A stretch of 64,000 nt of DNA, taken from contig NOKP01000002.1 of assembly GCA_002682825.1 (NCBI GenBank), positions 5,190,309 through 5,254,308 of the forward strand, read 5' to 3'. The notes beneath the pieces are model-generated. The model was not told the origin of the DNA, ran no database searches, and was given only the letters and a program-made list of their open reading frames with translations. Both the position numbers and the translations under genes were made by a program. Source of the stretch: Neonectria sp. B-13. Lineage: Eukaryota > Ascomycota > Sordariomycetes > Hypocreales > Nectriaceae. Of this stretch, positions 10,258 through 22,588 are shown piece after piece (positions within the stretch are counted from its first letter, which is position 1; each line of letters begins with the position of its first letter).

Positions 10258-13200
10258 CTAGGCACTGAATTGCTTATTGAAAGCTTCAATGATAGTATTT
10301 TCTTGGAAGTCAGTAGTTTGTGAGTTCCTCAAGTCGTTCAACAACTGAGAAGCCTCTTGGCGTCTTGCCGCCATGATTGACGCCCGAGTTTTAGTTTTCA
10401 CAGCAGTGCGGATGCTCTTATAGATACCAAGACTGGGATATGCCACGATCCCGAAGGCGGCTAGAATCCTGGAAGTTAGAGATATTTCCTCTACCATCGG
10501 GGTTTGAATTAGTTAAAAGTTAGATGCTTACCTGATGACACCTTTGTAGAGAAGCCCACAAAGCCCTTTGCCACTCCCAAAACACCCCCTACTACACCGT
10601 CCTCGATGATACCTTGAACTGGTTTGACTGCCAGATCGGCAAAGCCCTCACCAACACCTAGCAAGCTCTTGCCAGACACTTTGAGGCCAGACTTCCAGTC
10701 CGTTATCTGACCGTAATCTCGCACCTTTTCGCCGTAAAGCTTCGGAATAGCTCGTGACCCTTCTGCAAAGGCTAGTGGCATATCGACGAGGACGCCTTTG
10801 GAATAATGCTTGAAGAAATCTCCGACACCAGAAGCAGATGCAAGGGTCATTGAAGACACTAATTTGAAATCCTCGGAAGCCTTTTTGCTGCGTGTCGAAC
10901 CGTTGAGCGACATGCTTCCCGTGGTGCGAGGCGTGAGATTGTTTGTGGACGATGCTGTGCGTAGCGTCCTCACGGTAGTTGGTGATGAATCCACGACGGA
11001 AAGTGTCTGGAAAGACGAGTCATGTGTTGATGTCGTCGATACAGCGTCGCTTGCTGCTTGCGAAGTGGCCTTGGCCGCAACTGCTGCGCGATGGACTTCG
11101 ATAGGTCTCGAAACAATACTAGCGACGGAGGAAAACATGCCATAATAAGTACCCACCGCAGCAGACGCCGTTCCCGTGAATGGATCCCATCGTTTGTTTT
11201 CGATGACAATCCCCAAAGTGTCATGCCTAAATGAACATCAATTATTGTTAGCCCAGTTGGTCATTAGTGTGAGTCTATAGCATGACAGAAGCTCGTGCCG
11301 ATTTGAACGGAGGAGTCTACACTCACAGTTTGAGATGTTTCTTGTCGATTTTCAAATGGTCGAAAAGAACTTCAGCGGCAAGGCCGGATAGCTTTATAAC
11401 TTTGCCTTTCCGGTGAAACGTCCAGGCGGCTGGTCGATCCTTGAGAATGTCGCAAGGCAGGCCAACCATAGGCAGGTTTGCATGGAACGACTGTGCTGCT
11501 CTTTTCACGCCCGATTCGTTTTCCATCTTCAAAGCAATTGTTCGAGCGGACGCAACCACGTCCTCCTTGAGACAAAATCGAATAGCTTCAGCAAGCTTTT
11601 CGGAATTTAGGGCTTTGTAGGGAATCGGCTTTGGTCCCGCATTCGCCGCTGCGGCCATATCACCCCAGAACTGTTGGCTGCACTTAAGTCAGTACTCCTG
11701 ATGGACTGTGTTTGAGAGGGGTTGATGAACTCGCCGAAGAATGGAACAATGATCGTTGGCCGCCCGAACTTCAGACCACAAGCAGTAGTACCTGCTCCGC
11801 CATGATGGACAACAGCTGCTACATGCTGGAACAGCCACTCATGCGGGCAGTCATCACTGTAGTAAATGTTTTCGTCTGAGTTCTCTGCCTCCCCGAGTTT
11901 GCACCAGCCTCTTGATATGATGGCGCGCACCCCTGTCAACTTGATGGCAGACAACAAGATGGTTGTGACCTTTTCTGGATCATCAATCACCACGCTGCCG
12001 AAACCGATGTAAATCGGCGCGGGACCCCGATCTAGGAAGGCAGCTAAGTCGGCAGGCGGATTGTATGAGGGAGGTTCCCTGAAGAAGAACCCACAAACAT
12101 CTATTGCAAGTTAGCTTCTAGGCAAGGATACTAGTATCGTCTCGTTACCTATGTGGCTGTCCCAGTCAGCAGGTTTTGGTATCAGTGCTGGCGACCAACA
12201 GTATGTGAAAGGAATCTGTAGGGTTTCTAGGAGACCTGGACCCTCTGATAGTGGCACAGGTTCCAAGTCCAGGGTCTTTCTCCAATCGTTGATGACATCT
12301 CCGAGTCTAGCCCAATTGTCAGCCAGATGAGACAACATGGGAAATGTCGCCTACCCTTGCCATGTCATCCATTCGACCATAGAATATGAGACAAAGTTAG
12401 ATGTCCCTTCGCTCACCGAAGTCGTCTTTGACTTTTTCAGGTTTGCTAGAGGATGTGGGAATGACTTTGTACTTGACCAAGGCATCGTGAACATCAAGTG
12501 CACAGGGATGCCAAGGGCCTGCGAACAGTGAACGTGTGCGAAGCTGGGTGGATTCGCGATGATGGCATCTGCAACGAATGGTTTATTAGACCTTGGGTCA
12601 GGGTCAAGACACGAACGCCAGCAGCCATTCAGCATCTCTGCAACCATCTTCCGCTTCTTCTTGATCTCTTTCACCTTGAGTGACTTCATGTTCGGAATCA
12701 ACCCTGGGTTCTTCACCATGTAGGCCATGAGCTCGGATGGGTCCCCACCGATGGGAAAGAATTCCAAGCCATGTTCAGTTACAAACTGCTCAAAGACGTT
12801 GTGTGTTGCTAAGCGGACTCTGTGACCGCATTTCTGTAATTCGTTGCCCAGTGCGATGAAAGGTTGTACATCTCCCCGACTACCAACGATTTGGATGACA
12901 ATGTTAAGGCGAATGACCCAGTGCTTCGGCTCAATCTTTGGAGGCTCTGGTCGGTTCTCCCAGTATTCGGGTGGGTGGCTCGATTGTGACGAACCAAATT
13001 GCTCGGGGGCGGAGGTGCGTGCAACTGGAACAAACCGTGAGAGGGTTCGGAAAAACCTGGAATCGGGGTCCACGATGACGCGGCCGTCATCTTAATTATA
13101 TCAGAATCACTATACTGTAGAAACCCCGTCGTGTTGTCTGCCGGGATAGTCATACCTGCCACCCTTGTGTCCCCTTGGTGAAAGGTTGATTCGAGGGCGT

Positions 13201-13276
13201 GTTCGTAAGAAGGTAGCTGCTCCACCACCTCCAGTCCCCCGAAGTCACGAAGGGCCTCCTGTTCTTTAGTTTCCAT
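10258..13276 (-). CDS. Sterol 3-beta-glucosyltransferase-like UDP-glycosyltransferase
   Basis: Seven exons (13276-13156, 13090-12355, 12306-12149, 12100-11731, 11677-11327, 11226-10532, 10460-10258) give 877 aa. The likely reaction is transfer of glucose from UDP-glucose to a sterol or similar lipid. Residues from about 102 form the GT28-type N-terminal fold (LNIVIQIVGSRGDVQPFIALG). The donor-binding half has a DVCGFFF start at 339, YIGFGSVV, and the conserved HHGGAGTT at 437-444 leading to PFFGDQQFWG. There are no PH or GRAM domains, unlike the long Atg26 type. About 350 C-terminal residues are Ser/Thr-rich with hydrophobic glycine-rich stretches, perhaps for membrane attachment. The last acceptor is uncertain: TAG at 10491 would instead give a 41-nt intron and 887 aa. 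The acceptor used here gives a 71-nt intron with a better-placed branch site. Confidence 0.85.
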
Positions 13277-14262
13277 TGCGTTGGTTGGATAGTAGAGTGC
13301 TGATGCCTGTATGGGAAAGTCTAATAAATTATGTGGCAAAGGGCAAGGCGGATGGTTCGGCTTGGACTTCGGAAAGGCAGTAGTCGCAAGAATATGGAAG
13401 AATGAATGCCAAGAAGGGCTCACAGAAGAGAATACGGACGTATGTACTATTACTTATCAATTGGGTGCCACTGTGGTCCATGTCATGGCTCGGTCTCGCA
13501 AACGCCCCTGCCTCGCTCTAGCATTCGGACTCGGTTTATGTTTTGGTTGGCCCATCGATGGCATGGTTTCATCGCTCTAGTGTGCCGGGAGCCATGCCTG
13601 TCCCACCTTTCATTCATGTGTAACCAATGGGGGGTACCAAAGGCCGACGTGTAGGTTTTACCATTTGTCCTACCGCAAACCTTGCAGCTATCCGTGAGCG
13701 AGTACGCGTATAGCTTCTAATTTGGTAAAGCGCAATTTCAACAAGTCTTTAGTGTCAGCTTATCAGAGTGCATGTGGGCGGGTGGATAAGCCCACAAAGG
13801 CATTGCCGTGAAATCCCCTATTGCTGTTCGATGACGTCAACTGAACTGGCTCTTCGGAGCCTCATATCTGAAAGAGGTATACATTCTACTTGTAGATCAC
13901 TTGTAACCTACATGTCTACATGTAATCGTACTGTTTGTGGTTGTACACAGCTGTGTCATTCTAACAGAACGTGGGGGAGACGTATGTGCGGTTGGTCAGT
14001 TGTTGCGACGGTGTTGGGCTCACAGAAAGGCCTGGTGCCAATGTAGTTCTGGGACAGGGAAAGTTGCTCCCAACTAACTACCTGTCTGTCGCAAATACGC
14101 ACGAGAGAAACGTCATGCTAGTGGAGTTGCGGTCACTGGACAAGTATGTCAACCTAGGCAACGGAGGACAGAAGTCGTGGCATTCCTGGACAAGAAGTAA
14201 GCACACCACAGCGACATGACCTTGGCTTTGAACATTAAATTGTATTTGCTCTCCGAAGTTAT
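13277..14262. other. Intergenic region upstream of the glucosyltransferase
   Basis: The part next to 13276 is the promoter of the glucosyltransferase; the part near 14262 is the 3' flank of the receptor-like gene. Open frames in between lack recognisable content. Confidence 0.5.
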
Positions 14263-15569
14263 TCACCCCGCCAACCCAATACCATCGTTAATAGCTAATG
14301 ATTTGCATTTAGATGTAGCCAGTAATCTATCTTCACTGTCGGAGTGACAACCTCCGCTAGAAGAGATGGATGTATGTTGACTTGCTTTTTTTTTGTGAGA
14401 GGTAAAAGATTCATGATTTTTAGGGGCTGTGTTCTGAACAGAAATAACCACCATTGTGGTTGAAGACCGAGAAGATATCCGCTGGCGAAGTCTCGGTAAG
14501 CTCGAGGCGATGATGGCGAGACAAATCTCAAACTGGCTGCAGTATGCAATCCACGACGCGATGAATGTCAGGTCGGCAGATTTTGAGTAAAGGACGGCGA
14601 AAGCTGCCCTGAGAACAGAGCATGAGGCTGCAAGAAAGCCGATGGAAGCAAGTAGGATAGCAGTAACCTTCTTACGCTTTGGAACCTGCAGCCTCAGAAC
14701 CAAGAGGATGGGGACTGCTAGAATGGCGAAATCGACAAGAATGTGGACGCTTGCGACGATTAAGTATACAGGGACATAGCCCTTGCACTTAGTCTCGGAA
14801 TCGAATCGCATACTGAGGTTGTAGTTGGATTGTATAGGAAGACACTGGGTGAGGAACACTGACAGTGTTGTTGGCAGCCAAATGACCCAGTGCCAGAAGC
14901 CCAGGCGTACGAGCCAGAGTAACCAAGGAAAAGAAGTGTGATTGACAATACGATATGCGCAAGCGAGAATAGACAATTGAGTAAAGAATGTCGAAAGGAT
15001 GTAAGTCGGCATGTGGGCGTATATTACCTAAGTAGCTGTTAGCCCTGGTTCCTGAACCTAGGTTCTGCGAGCAAACTGACTGGCAACACTCGAACAGCTT
15101 CTTCATATGTCAGTTGCCAGATGTGCTTTCCAAGACCTGCTGTGGCAATACCCACGGCCGTGTTTGCTGTAAGGCAACACAGGAATATGGCCGCAGGCGC
15201 CATCAGCCAATCCTCTAGGATGAGGCGGCCATGGTACCGCCAGCTGACCCACCACCGTAGCATCAGCACCACTAATGCTACCATGGTGAAAGAGACAACA
15301 ACAATTAACATGCCGAGACTGTGGGGGTAGACCTTGTCGTAGTTGTCAAGCCGTTTGTGAATGTCTTCGGGGCTCAAAGCACGGATGCCCTCAGCTTTGC
15401 CGTTGGCGATTGCCACGAGCGCGGCGAAGCCCATGGGAGCCGGTGTCTGGTTATCCAAAGGCATAACGGCACCTGAAGAATAATTCGATGAAATATGAAG
15501 AGCCAGAAGCTTCTCACTGAGATGCAACCGTTTCAGGTACAGTGGGTCATCACCTATACTTATCGTCAT
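14263..15569 (-). CDS. Pth11/SAT4-like seven-TM rhodopsin-domain membrane protein
   Basis: Two exons (15569-15081 and 15027-14263; 53-nt intron with GTCAGT donor and GCTAAC branch) encode 417 aa. The protein fits the fungal rhodopsin-domain (SAT4/Pth11-like) family of orphan plasma-membrane receptors. Visible features are a first TM (LGMLIVVVSFTMVALVVLML), the LILEDWLM loop, the GLGKHIW motif, and the MPTYILSTFFTQLSIL helix that the splice restores. An extracellular Cys-containing loop (CKGY) and further helices follow up to CLAIIASSLPRL. The cytosolic tail of about 110 residues is Ser/Thr-rich. ATG 15464 (MPLDNQTP) is an alternative start that would remove 35 poorly conserved residues. The ligand is unknown. 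Confidence 0.82.
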
Positions 15570-16195
15570 AAAAGATTATACGCTTTTCGACCTCCTGGAC
15601 ATTGCATCCATACTGCACTTGCCTCGGAAACACTTTGTGAGACTAAGTTGGAGGCTGATCCATAATTTTGCATGTGAGATCGATGTTGGCTGACTGGTAG
15701 GGAATGAATCTCTGTAGCATAAGCAAGAGGGTGTCGTCCTAGCCAAACGTGGGCAAGTGAGGTGATCAACGTGCAGCCCCGACGCCCCGTGAGGAGGCGG
15801 GGAACCCTCCCCAGAATTACCTCCGAGGTCTAATTACACACAAGCCCTATTATCAGGAACTCACTCGGGCGAATATTGCTTTCGCCAGACCTCGTGTCAC
15901 TGCTTTGACAGAAATCTTCCAGATCCTACTACTAGACGCGCTCAGTGAATGGAGGCCATGTTGGTTATTAATAAAGGGTTGTAGAAATTATAGAAATAGC
16001 TGGCATCGAATCCTGTTCCCTTTGCAATACATTGTGTAGCTAGAGGGATCACATGTGATGTATAAAATCCTCTTCGTCCTCCCAGGCACATGGAATACCT
16101 GCCGAGCTTACTTTGATGAGAATTGTCGACTTCGCCACATGTATCCTGTCTCCCGTCGACCGATAGGCGGACATCGTACTGCAGCTGCCCACAAA
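15570..16195. other. Intergenic region
   Basis: Promoter region of the receptor-like gene and 3' flank of the bZIP gene, which are both on the minus strand. No gene or repeat recognised. Confidence 0.5.
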
Positions 16196-17349
16196 TCATG
16201 GGTGAATAAGTGACACTAGTCTAGGAAACGCATCCGCCCAAGGAGAACCTAAATCCCAGTTCCGAAGATCAAACACAGCAGCCTCAAACTCTGGGCTGAC
16301 GGAGACTTGTCCTCCGTTGTCAACAGCCAGCAGCGGGCAACCGGCTTGCCATCGGAAACGAAGCGACTCCAAGTACATTTTAGCTGAATGACGGGATTTC
16401 ATCTTGGGGTGCGCACATAGAAAGTCGCGCAGATCAGGCCACGGGATGTAATCGATGCTCACTGGATGCGGATAGGTGTGTTGCACCTCAGTTGGAAGTA
16501 GCCAAGAAGGGACGTCCTGAAGCGTGACGGGATCTGGGTTCAAGCGCCACTGCACCAAATGAATCAAGTCAGCAAGGAGATGAGCCCGTGTTTCAGGGGA
16601 GGACAACATACGCGCATGAGCCGGTATGCGAAGAAATAGACACCAAACAATGTTTCCACGCTGGTCATTGTAAACCCTTTGAGAAACGACGTGAGGAAGC
16701 ATGTAACCACATTGTCACCGTAAGAGTGGAGTGTCAGATTCGGCAGGGTAGGGTTCAGGGGGAGGGAGCGCGCCTGGTGCGGATCCTGGGGAAAAGCAGC
16801 ATGGGTCTCGTAGAGGATTGTGAAGCTGCAGTATTCGAGACAGTTGGATTGGGAGAAGTGTTGAACACCACACCAACAGTTGACGGGCGGCGCTGTGGGT
16901 AACATGGCCGGGATCAAGTTCGCTCCCGGCGTTGGTAGGGATTCTCCAACCAGGCCTGGACAGAAAGCCGGAGGACCAACTGCTCCGCCTAGAGATCCTA
17001 GCGACCATGCCGTCGGGAAGGCTGGGTTCGAGACTAGGGAATCGACGTCATGTGCCTCGCCGGGGGCGGATGATGCCACGGGACACATATTGACAGTCAA
17101 CCGTTGTAACCATCTTTGCTGCGATGCGACCAGATCGGCTCCGAGTTGAGGCAAGGCACGCAGCTGTGCATGAATGCCCTCCAGGTCTTTGCAGATGTGC
17201 GCAATGTCCGCTTCCATGCGCTCCATCCGCAGCTTGTGCTCTTGGCGGTTCTCCTTGTGCTTAAGCTGGTCGGCTCGTCTCTTCCGGTCCAGTTGCGCTT
17301 CGGTTCGGACCCGTCGGTTGGCAGATGCCGGTGTTGGAGACTTGGGCAT
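16196..17349 (-). CDS. bZIP transcription factor with DUF3425 domain
   Basis: Two exons (17349-16612 and 16549-16196) encode 363 aa. The N-terminus carries a basic stretch (about residues 12-45, RRVRTEAQLDRKRR, then QLKHKENRQEHKLRMERMEA) running into a coiled coil that ends near residue 65: the fungal basic-zipper type found in front of DUF3425. A Gly/Pro-rich middle follows. The C-terminal DUF3425 region contains LFGVYFFAYRLMR joined by the splice to WRLNPDPVTLQDVPSW, then PHPVSIDYIPWPDLRDFLC, which are hallmark segments. It should act in the nucleus as a sequence-specific regulator, a type common beside secondary-metabolite and stress genes. A 14-bp palindrome with an ACGT centre lies 105 bp upstream of its ATG, which suggests self-control (inference). 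Confidence 0.85.
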
Positions 17350-17956
17350 GGTGTACGGCTAGACGCGCGATGCCAGCGCTCAGAGGCTGTTGTCCGTTGG
17401 CAGGCGAATGCATGAATAGTTGAGGTAATTAAGCTCAGATGGCGACTGAAATGGGTCGACGTCGACCAGCTAGTTAAATAGCCCGGGCCGTATCCGCGTT
17501 GAGCAGCGGCCGCTGCTTACGAGCCTACACGCTTTGGCAGATGCGTACATCCTCATGTATGCCAAGACCTTGGCACCGTCGGCAACGAACCTAGGATAGC
17601 CTGAACACGGGAGGGAAAAGGCGGGGTAAGTGTGACAAAGGGAAAGATGGACATGAATCTATTCCCAGATGGTCTTAGCAAAACGGTGATGGAGAGCCAA
17701 GCATGGGGGGAACCTTGTCTGTTGGGAATCCTACAAACCCCGAAAAGAGCAATAAAAAGTCGCGACTGGTCGAATAGTATCGGAAATGAAAGGCACAAGG
17801 ACGAACTAACGCGGCTAAAATTACGATCGATTCATAGTTGATGATGTGTTGAAATCATTGTCTGAGCTCCGGCCCACGCGGGTAATGCCACATAGCCTTG
17901 AAATTCCGTCCGATGTGAGAACCACCATTTCACTAATAGTTCACATACGATTTCAA
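17350..17956. other. bZIP promoter region
   Basis: This region lies between the bZIP start and the 3' end of the oxidase gene. It holds the palindrome at 17454-17467 and otherwise no recognisable gene. Confidence 0.5.
17454..17467. promoter_or_regulatory. Palindrome GGTCGACGTCGACC upstream of the bZIP gene
   Basis: This is a perfect 14-bp palindrome 105 bp upstream of the bZIP ATG. Its centre, GACGTC, resembles ATF/CREB-type bZIP sites. The identical 14 bases recur at 20195-20208, between the oxidase and esterase genes. Binding by the adjacent bZIP protein is a proposal. Confidence 0.5.
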
Positions 17957-19756
17957 TCAATACTTGAAACCACCAGTCCTTGTCCTGAGAATCCCTTCGG
18001 GGTCTGCCTGGAGCTGGAGAGACTTGAGCTTAGCGTAGTCACGGTAGCTGCCCGTGACGTTTTGATCTGCCATAGCATCGTTCATGAACAATGGAAGATA
18101 AGCCTCTTTCGAGTACCCCTGCTCTTTAAGCCAAACAGGGATTCTGCGCTCAACCCAGGCCGTCAGATCCCTTGAAAACTGGTGCATGATCTCGTCGTCT
18201 TTCTTATCAGACCATGAGCACTGAATTTCGAGGATAACCCGATCGGGGTCTGTCCCGGTCAAGCCCATGGCATTTCCACCACGGGCCTCCGTATGTTTTC
18301 CTACAACGGAGGATAGTGGCTGGAAATCGACTGAACACTGTGAGCTCAGGTGCAGAGGGGATTTCAAGTAATCCTTCGTAATATTTTGCATTTTATTCGA
18401 GATTTCGGCGTAGATGGTAGGCATACTTGAAATGTACGGAATTGTAACAGTCTACCACAGGTTAGTCGGGTGCCGCAAGCATATGGATGCGCGCGGAGAT
18501 TTGGAGTTCAAGACTCACCCTGAAGGAGACTCTGGCGTTCAACAAAGACGCACCAGCGCCATTGGACTGGAGCTAATCCATTCAGTCAGCATTTGAAAGC
18601 TTGTTTTGTTGTCGTTGGCGACTTACTAGCTCGGGGTAAGTCTGCGTTTTGGTGATATCAATCAAGGAGTCAATTTCAAGAAAGTCTGCGAAGGGCCCCG
18701 ATGTCGGTGGCTTCTCCCCGTCGTAAAAGTAGAAGATGATGAAGGCCTTTGTGTTTCCAACAGCGAAGATGTTAGTAATAATGATGGCAGCTTTTTGGTC
18801 CTTGCTGTTGCTCGGGACGAATTCGTGGAGTGTTTTGAAGATCTCGTCAGTTTTCGAATCGTCGTAGATGCGAAGACCACCCCAAACCTTGCCAATTGGA
18901 TGGGCTTCAATGGTGAACTGCGTTACAATTCCTTCGAAGTGTCAGCTCTTATTTCGCCTCACGTTTTTGACAAGGTGACGAACCAAATTGACTGCCGCTT
19001 CCTCGCAAAGCGACGGCAAGTTCAGGTTGATCGCGAGCATCGACATGGACGATGGTGCCGTTCGCTGTCACTAGTTCCCAGCCAACAATGCTCTGGTGTT
19101 TGTGATCAGCTCAAACTCTTTTGCGATCTAGAGCCAGACTCACATCGGCAGCCAGTCCGTATTGCGAGCTCAAGAAGGATATTCCTCCCTGAAGAAGGTA
19201 TCCACCAATCCCAACAATGCCTATTGTTCGTCAGCACTAGGAAGAATGAGAATACTTGGCAATTATCTTCGGACTTACCTAGTCGACCTCCAACCACAGT
19301 CACACCTTCTTTGTCCAGAGTGGAAATAACATCGTTCCATTCTCCGCCGGGCTTGACATACGCGAGGTTATTGCTCCTGTCATATGCAGTTCCGGAGATT
19401 TCGCTCAGTGAAATAAGTACGCCGTCGCGAACAGTTGCATGGCCAGGGTTTGGGTCGTGTCCTCCACTCTTCGCAGTGAATTCGACGTCTGGATATTTGT
19501 TCAAGACTTTCACGGCTGTTGCGACTTCCAAGGCGGACACCGGAAGAACCACACATGCTGGCTTGATGTCTTTCAGCACGGTAGACCAGTACTCGGAAAC
19601 TTCCTGGTAGTAGTCTATGCTCAAGGGAAGGGAAACTCGACCTGGCAGAGCTTTAGACAATTCTTTGCAAGCTTTCAGAGTGGAGGCTCCCGGTGCCGCA
19701 AAGGTGGGTTGGCCCAAAAGGCACACAGACAACAACACCGAACTGGAGAGATGCAT
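17957..19756 (-). CDS. Secreted FAD-linked oxidase (PCMH/BBE type)
   Basis: Six exons (19756-19279, 19220-19144, 19092-18984, 18931-18627, 18572-18519, 18451-17957) encode 505 aa. A signal peptide covers about residues 1-20. The PCMH FAD-binding domain follows: CVVLPVSALEVATAV, then KSGGHDPNPG with His100 as the probable covalent flavin attachment, VKPGGEWNDV, and a GIVGIGGYLLQGG loop restored by splicing. That loop lacks the second attachment cysteine of bicovalent enzymes. The C-terminal berberine-bridge-type region ends in the usual DPEGI and GGFKY elements. Such enzymes oxidise sugars, alcohols or metabolite intermediates with oxygen; the substrate is unknown. The donor of intron 3 (GTTCGT) is weak but keeps the frame. 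It is divergent from the carboxylesterase. Confidence 0.87.
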
Positions 19757-20812
19757 GATGTTCGAGTAGATACTAGAAATGGATGTCTCAAATTATTTTG
19801 AAGTTGTCATATCAACTGATCTGAGTTTGATCTTGATTTAAATACCCTGAGATTCAACAACTTTCGGCGACACATGTTTGAACTCCAACACCCGTCCATT
19901 GATACCCGTCGATCACTCGAAGCGTGAAGAATCAAGGCTAAAGTCTCTTCCATGACCATGATATTGAAAGTATCAATCGTGGGCATATAAACCGCACGTG
20001 CAGATGCGGAACGCCGAGGTTTCTACCATGAAGGTGATTGTCATTCCTAATGAACCCAAGCCCTTCAATATTAACCATGAACGTGAGAAACTAGCTTGAA
20101 TAACTTGCATATGAGAACCAAGCACTATTCCAATTGGGTCTGATGCTAGTCGTGACCAATATGCCTTACCAAGCATTTTGATGATCCCCGCGCTGGTCGA
20201 CGTCGACCAGACTGCCCCGCAAGCTGCTGATGGATGCATCTGATAATCCTGGCACCCTAGGCGAACTCCAAAGCTGCAGTTGAAATACCAATCACAGTGG
20301 ACGGCCCCGCAAGGCCATTCGAGGCCCGCGACTTTAGCTCAATTAAGATCTTCATGACCCGCCTCATATCCGGATTGCATGCTGACATGCGGGGTAGCTC
20401 AGCATACCTTTCATGAACTAACCTGAGTTGAAGCAATATCGAATGACTTTCTCCGCTTGGAACCAAGGCAGTCCTAGATGAGTACTGCTTCTCCCCTGCA
20501 TTGCCGGAGGACAGCTCCCCGCCCAGTTTCCCCGTGGGGAATGAGTGGGGTATTTTCGTTGAGTTGAAGCGATCGCCGCAGTACTACCTACTAGGGAGCT
20601 AAGTCACGGGTGCAATTGCAGTTGAAGACTTCTCTCACATGTCTTCGAATGTTGTGGACCGAGGAAATGTCTGTTTGGAGTCTAGTCTATTCATTGGAAA
20701 TGATATATGATTCAGGAAAGCCTTGCGTTGATCATGAATAGTTAGGCCTCGCTTTCTACATCCTGGACTGATTCGAAGTATCTACCTTCGCGCAATCTCT
20801 GAGCCATTCGTT
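19757..20812. other. Bidirectional promoter between oxidase and carboxylesterase
   Basis: About 1.06 kb separates two divergent secreted-enzyme genes. It contains the 18-bp palindrome at 20193-20210. No gene is seen. Confidence 0.55.
20193..20210. promoter_or_regulatory. Palindrome CTGGTCGACGTCGACCAG
   Basis: This perfect 18-bp palindrome contains the full 14-bp palindrome found upstream of the bZIP gene. It lies about 440 bp from the oxidase ATG and 600 bp from the esterase ATG. It is a candidate bZIP-dimer site serving both divergent genes (inference). Confidence 0.5.
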
Positions 20813-22588
20813 ATGCTCCCACGCCTTTCAGGACTTTTGTTTCTCTTCGGGGCTTCTCTGGCTCTCTCCGAGCCAACGGAGCCCCTTGAAGAGCGTGCTG
20901 CTGGGACCGCTACCGTGATTCTTCCCTCTGCCACTATCCTAGGCAACGTGAAGAACAAGGTGGAGTCCTTTGGCGGTATTCCCTATGCTGAGGCGCCTGA
21001 AGGAAAACTGCGACTGAGACCACCCAAGCGCTTGGAAAGATCCCTCGGCGTGTTCGATGGCACTGGCCCCGCTGGAGCCTGCCCACAAATGGTGTCAAGC
21101 ACAGAGAGCGCAGACGTGTTGTTTGATCTTCTCGGCACCATCGGCAACCTCCCGTTCGTGCAAAAAGCGACTGGACAGAGCGAGGATTGTCTCACCATTA
21201 CGGTGGCTAGACCCGAGGGAACTAAGGCTGGTGCAAAGCTTCCAGTGCTCTATTGGACTTTTGGTGGCGGCTTCCAGGTACATCAAGCTTCAATCCCAAT
21301 TGACTCCTAAATAGGTTTACTAATGCGTTTGCTGCTATAGCTTGGATGGTCATCAATGTACGATGGAACCGGCCTTGTCAATTACGGCGTCGATATCAAC
21401 CAACCCTTCATCTTCGTCGCTGTCAACTACAGAGTGGCTGGGTTCGGTTTCATGCCCGGAAAAGAGATCCTGGAGGATGGGGCAGGCAACATTGGCCTTC
21501 TTGATCAGCGCATGGGCCTTGAATGGGTTGCAGACAACATTGCAACATTCGGCGGCGATCCCAGCAAGGTCACAATCTGGGGTGAATCAGCCGGCGCCAT
21601 TTCAGTCTTCAACCAACTGGCCCTCTTCGACGGCGACCATACCTACAAAGGCAAACCGCTATTCCGTGGGGGGATTATGAACTCTGGAGGCGTCGTTCCA
21701 TCTGACCCGTTGGATTCGAAGAAGGGTCAGGCGGTCTACGATAAGGTTGTCGAGACTGCGGGATGCACTGGTACTGATTCCCTGAATTGCCTGCGCGAGC
21801 TCGACTACAGCGATTTCCTCGACGCAGTTACTTCAGTTCCTGGGATTCTATCCTACAGCTCCTTGGCGCTTTCCTATCTACCGCGACCGGACGGCCGGAC
21901 TCTCACGGCCTCTCCTGACTCATTGGTCCTTAGCGGGAAGTACGCGGCCGTCCCAATGATTATTGGAAACCAGGAAGACGAAGGTGCCCTTTTCAGTCTC
22001 TTTCAGGCAAATCTCACGTCAAACGACAAATTGGCAGACTACCTGCAGAAATTCTATTTCAACTCAGCAACCAAGGTCCAATTGAAAGAGTTGATCGGTA
22101 CGTACGGAGACGGCCTCAGCGCTGTTACCGAAGGAAGCCCCTTCCGCTCCGGAATCTGGAACGAAATCTTTCCCGGCTTCAAGAAACGTGCCGCCCTGCT
22201 TGGAGATCTTGTCTTTACCCTGAGCCGTCGGCTGTTTCTTCAGGTGGCTACTGGGGTCAACGGAGACGTCCCTTCGTGGGCTTACATGGCTTCCTACAAT
22301 CAGGGAACACCAATCCTTGGAACGTTCCACGGGTCCGATCTCATTCAGGTCTTCTTTGGAATCAAGGACAACTACGCCGCGCGCAGCATTCGCTCCTACT
22401 ATCTCAATTTTGTCACCTCGCTTGATCCTAACATTGGAGCTAGCGGCAAGTATCCGAACTGGCCGCAATGGAAGAATGGACACAAGCTGATCCAGTTCTT
22501 TGCGGACAAGGCGACCATCATCAACGATGACTTCAGAACAGATTCTTATGAATGGATTGCTAAGAACATCGGCTCTCTCAAATTTTAA
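20813..22588 (+). CDS. Secreted type-B carboxylesterase/lipase
   Basis: Two exons (20813-21277, 21341-22588) encode 570 aa. A signal peptide covers about residues 1-18 (MLPRLSGLLFLFGASLAL). The alpha/beta-hydrolase fold of the Candida rugosa lipase/cholinesterase type is clear. It shows GIPYAEAPEGKLRLRPP, the SEDCLTITVARP cysteine motif, and the oxyanion FGGGFQ at the exon border. The nucleophile elbow is WGESAGA with Ser238, the acid lies in the QEDEG segment (Glu367 or Glu369), and the base is His485 in GTFHGSDL. It should hydrolyse carboxylic esters outside the cell. The intron has a GTACAT donor and TACTAA-like branch and keeps phase 0. It is divergent from the FAD oxidase. Confidence 0.92.

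Noticed and set aside
18795..19610. 271-codon plus-strand open frame
   Set aside because: It lies antisense to the well-supported FAD oxidase exons and introns and has no family features.
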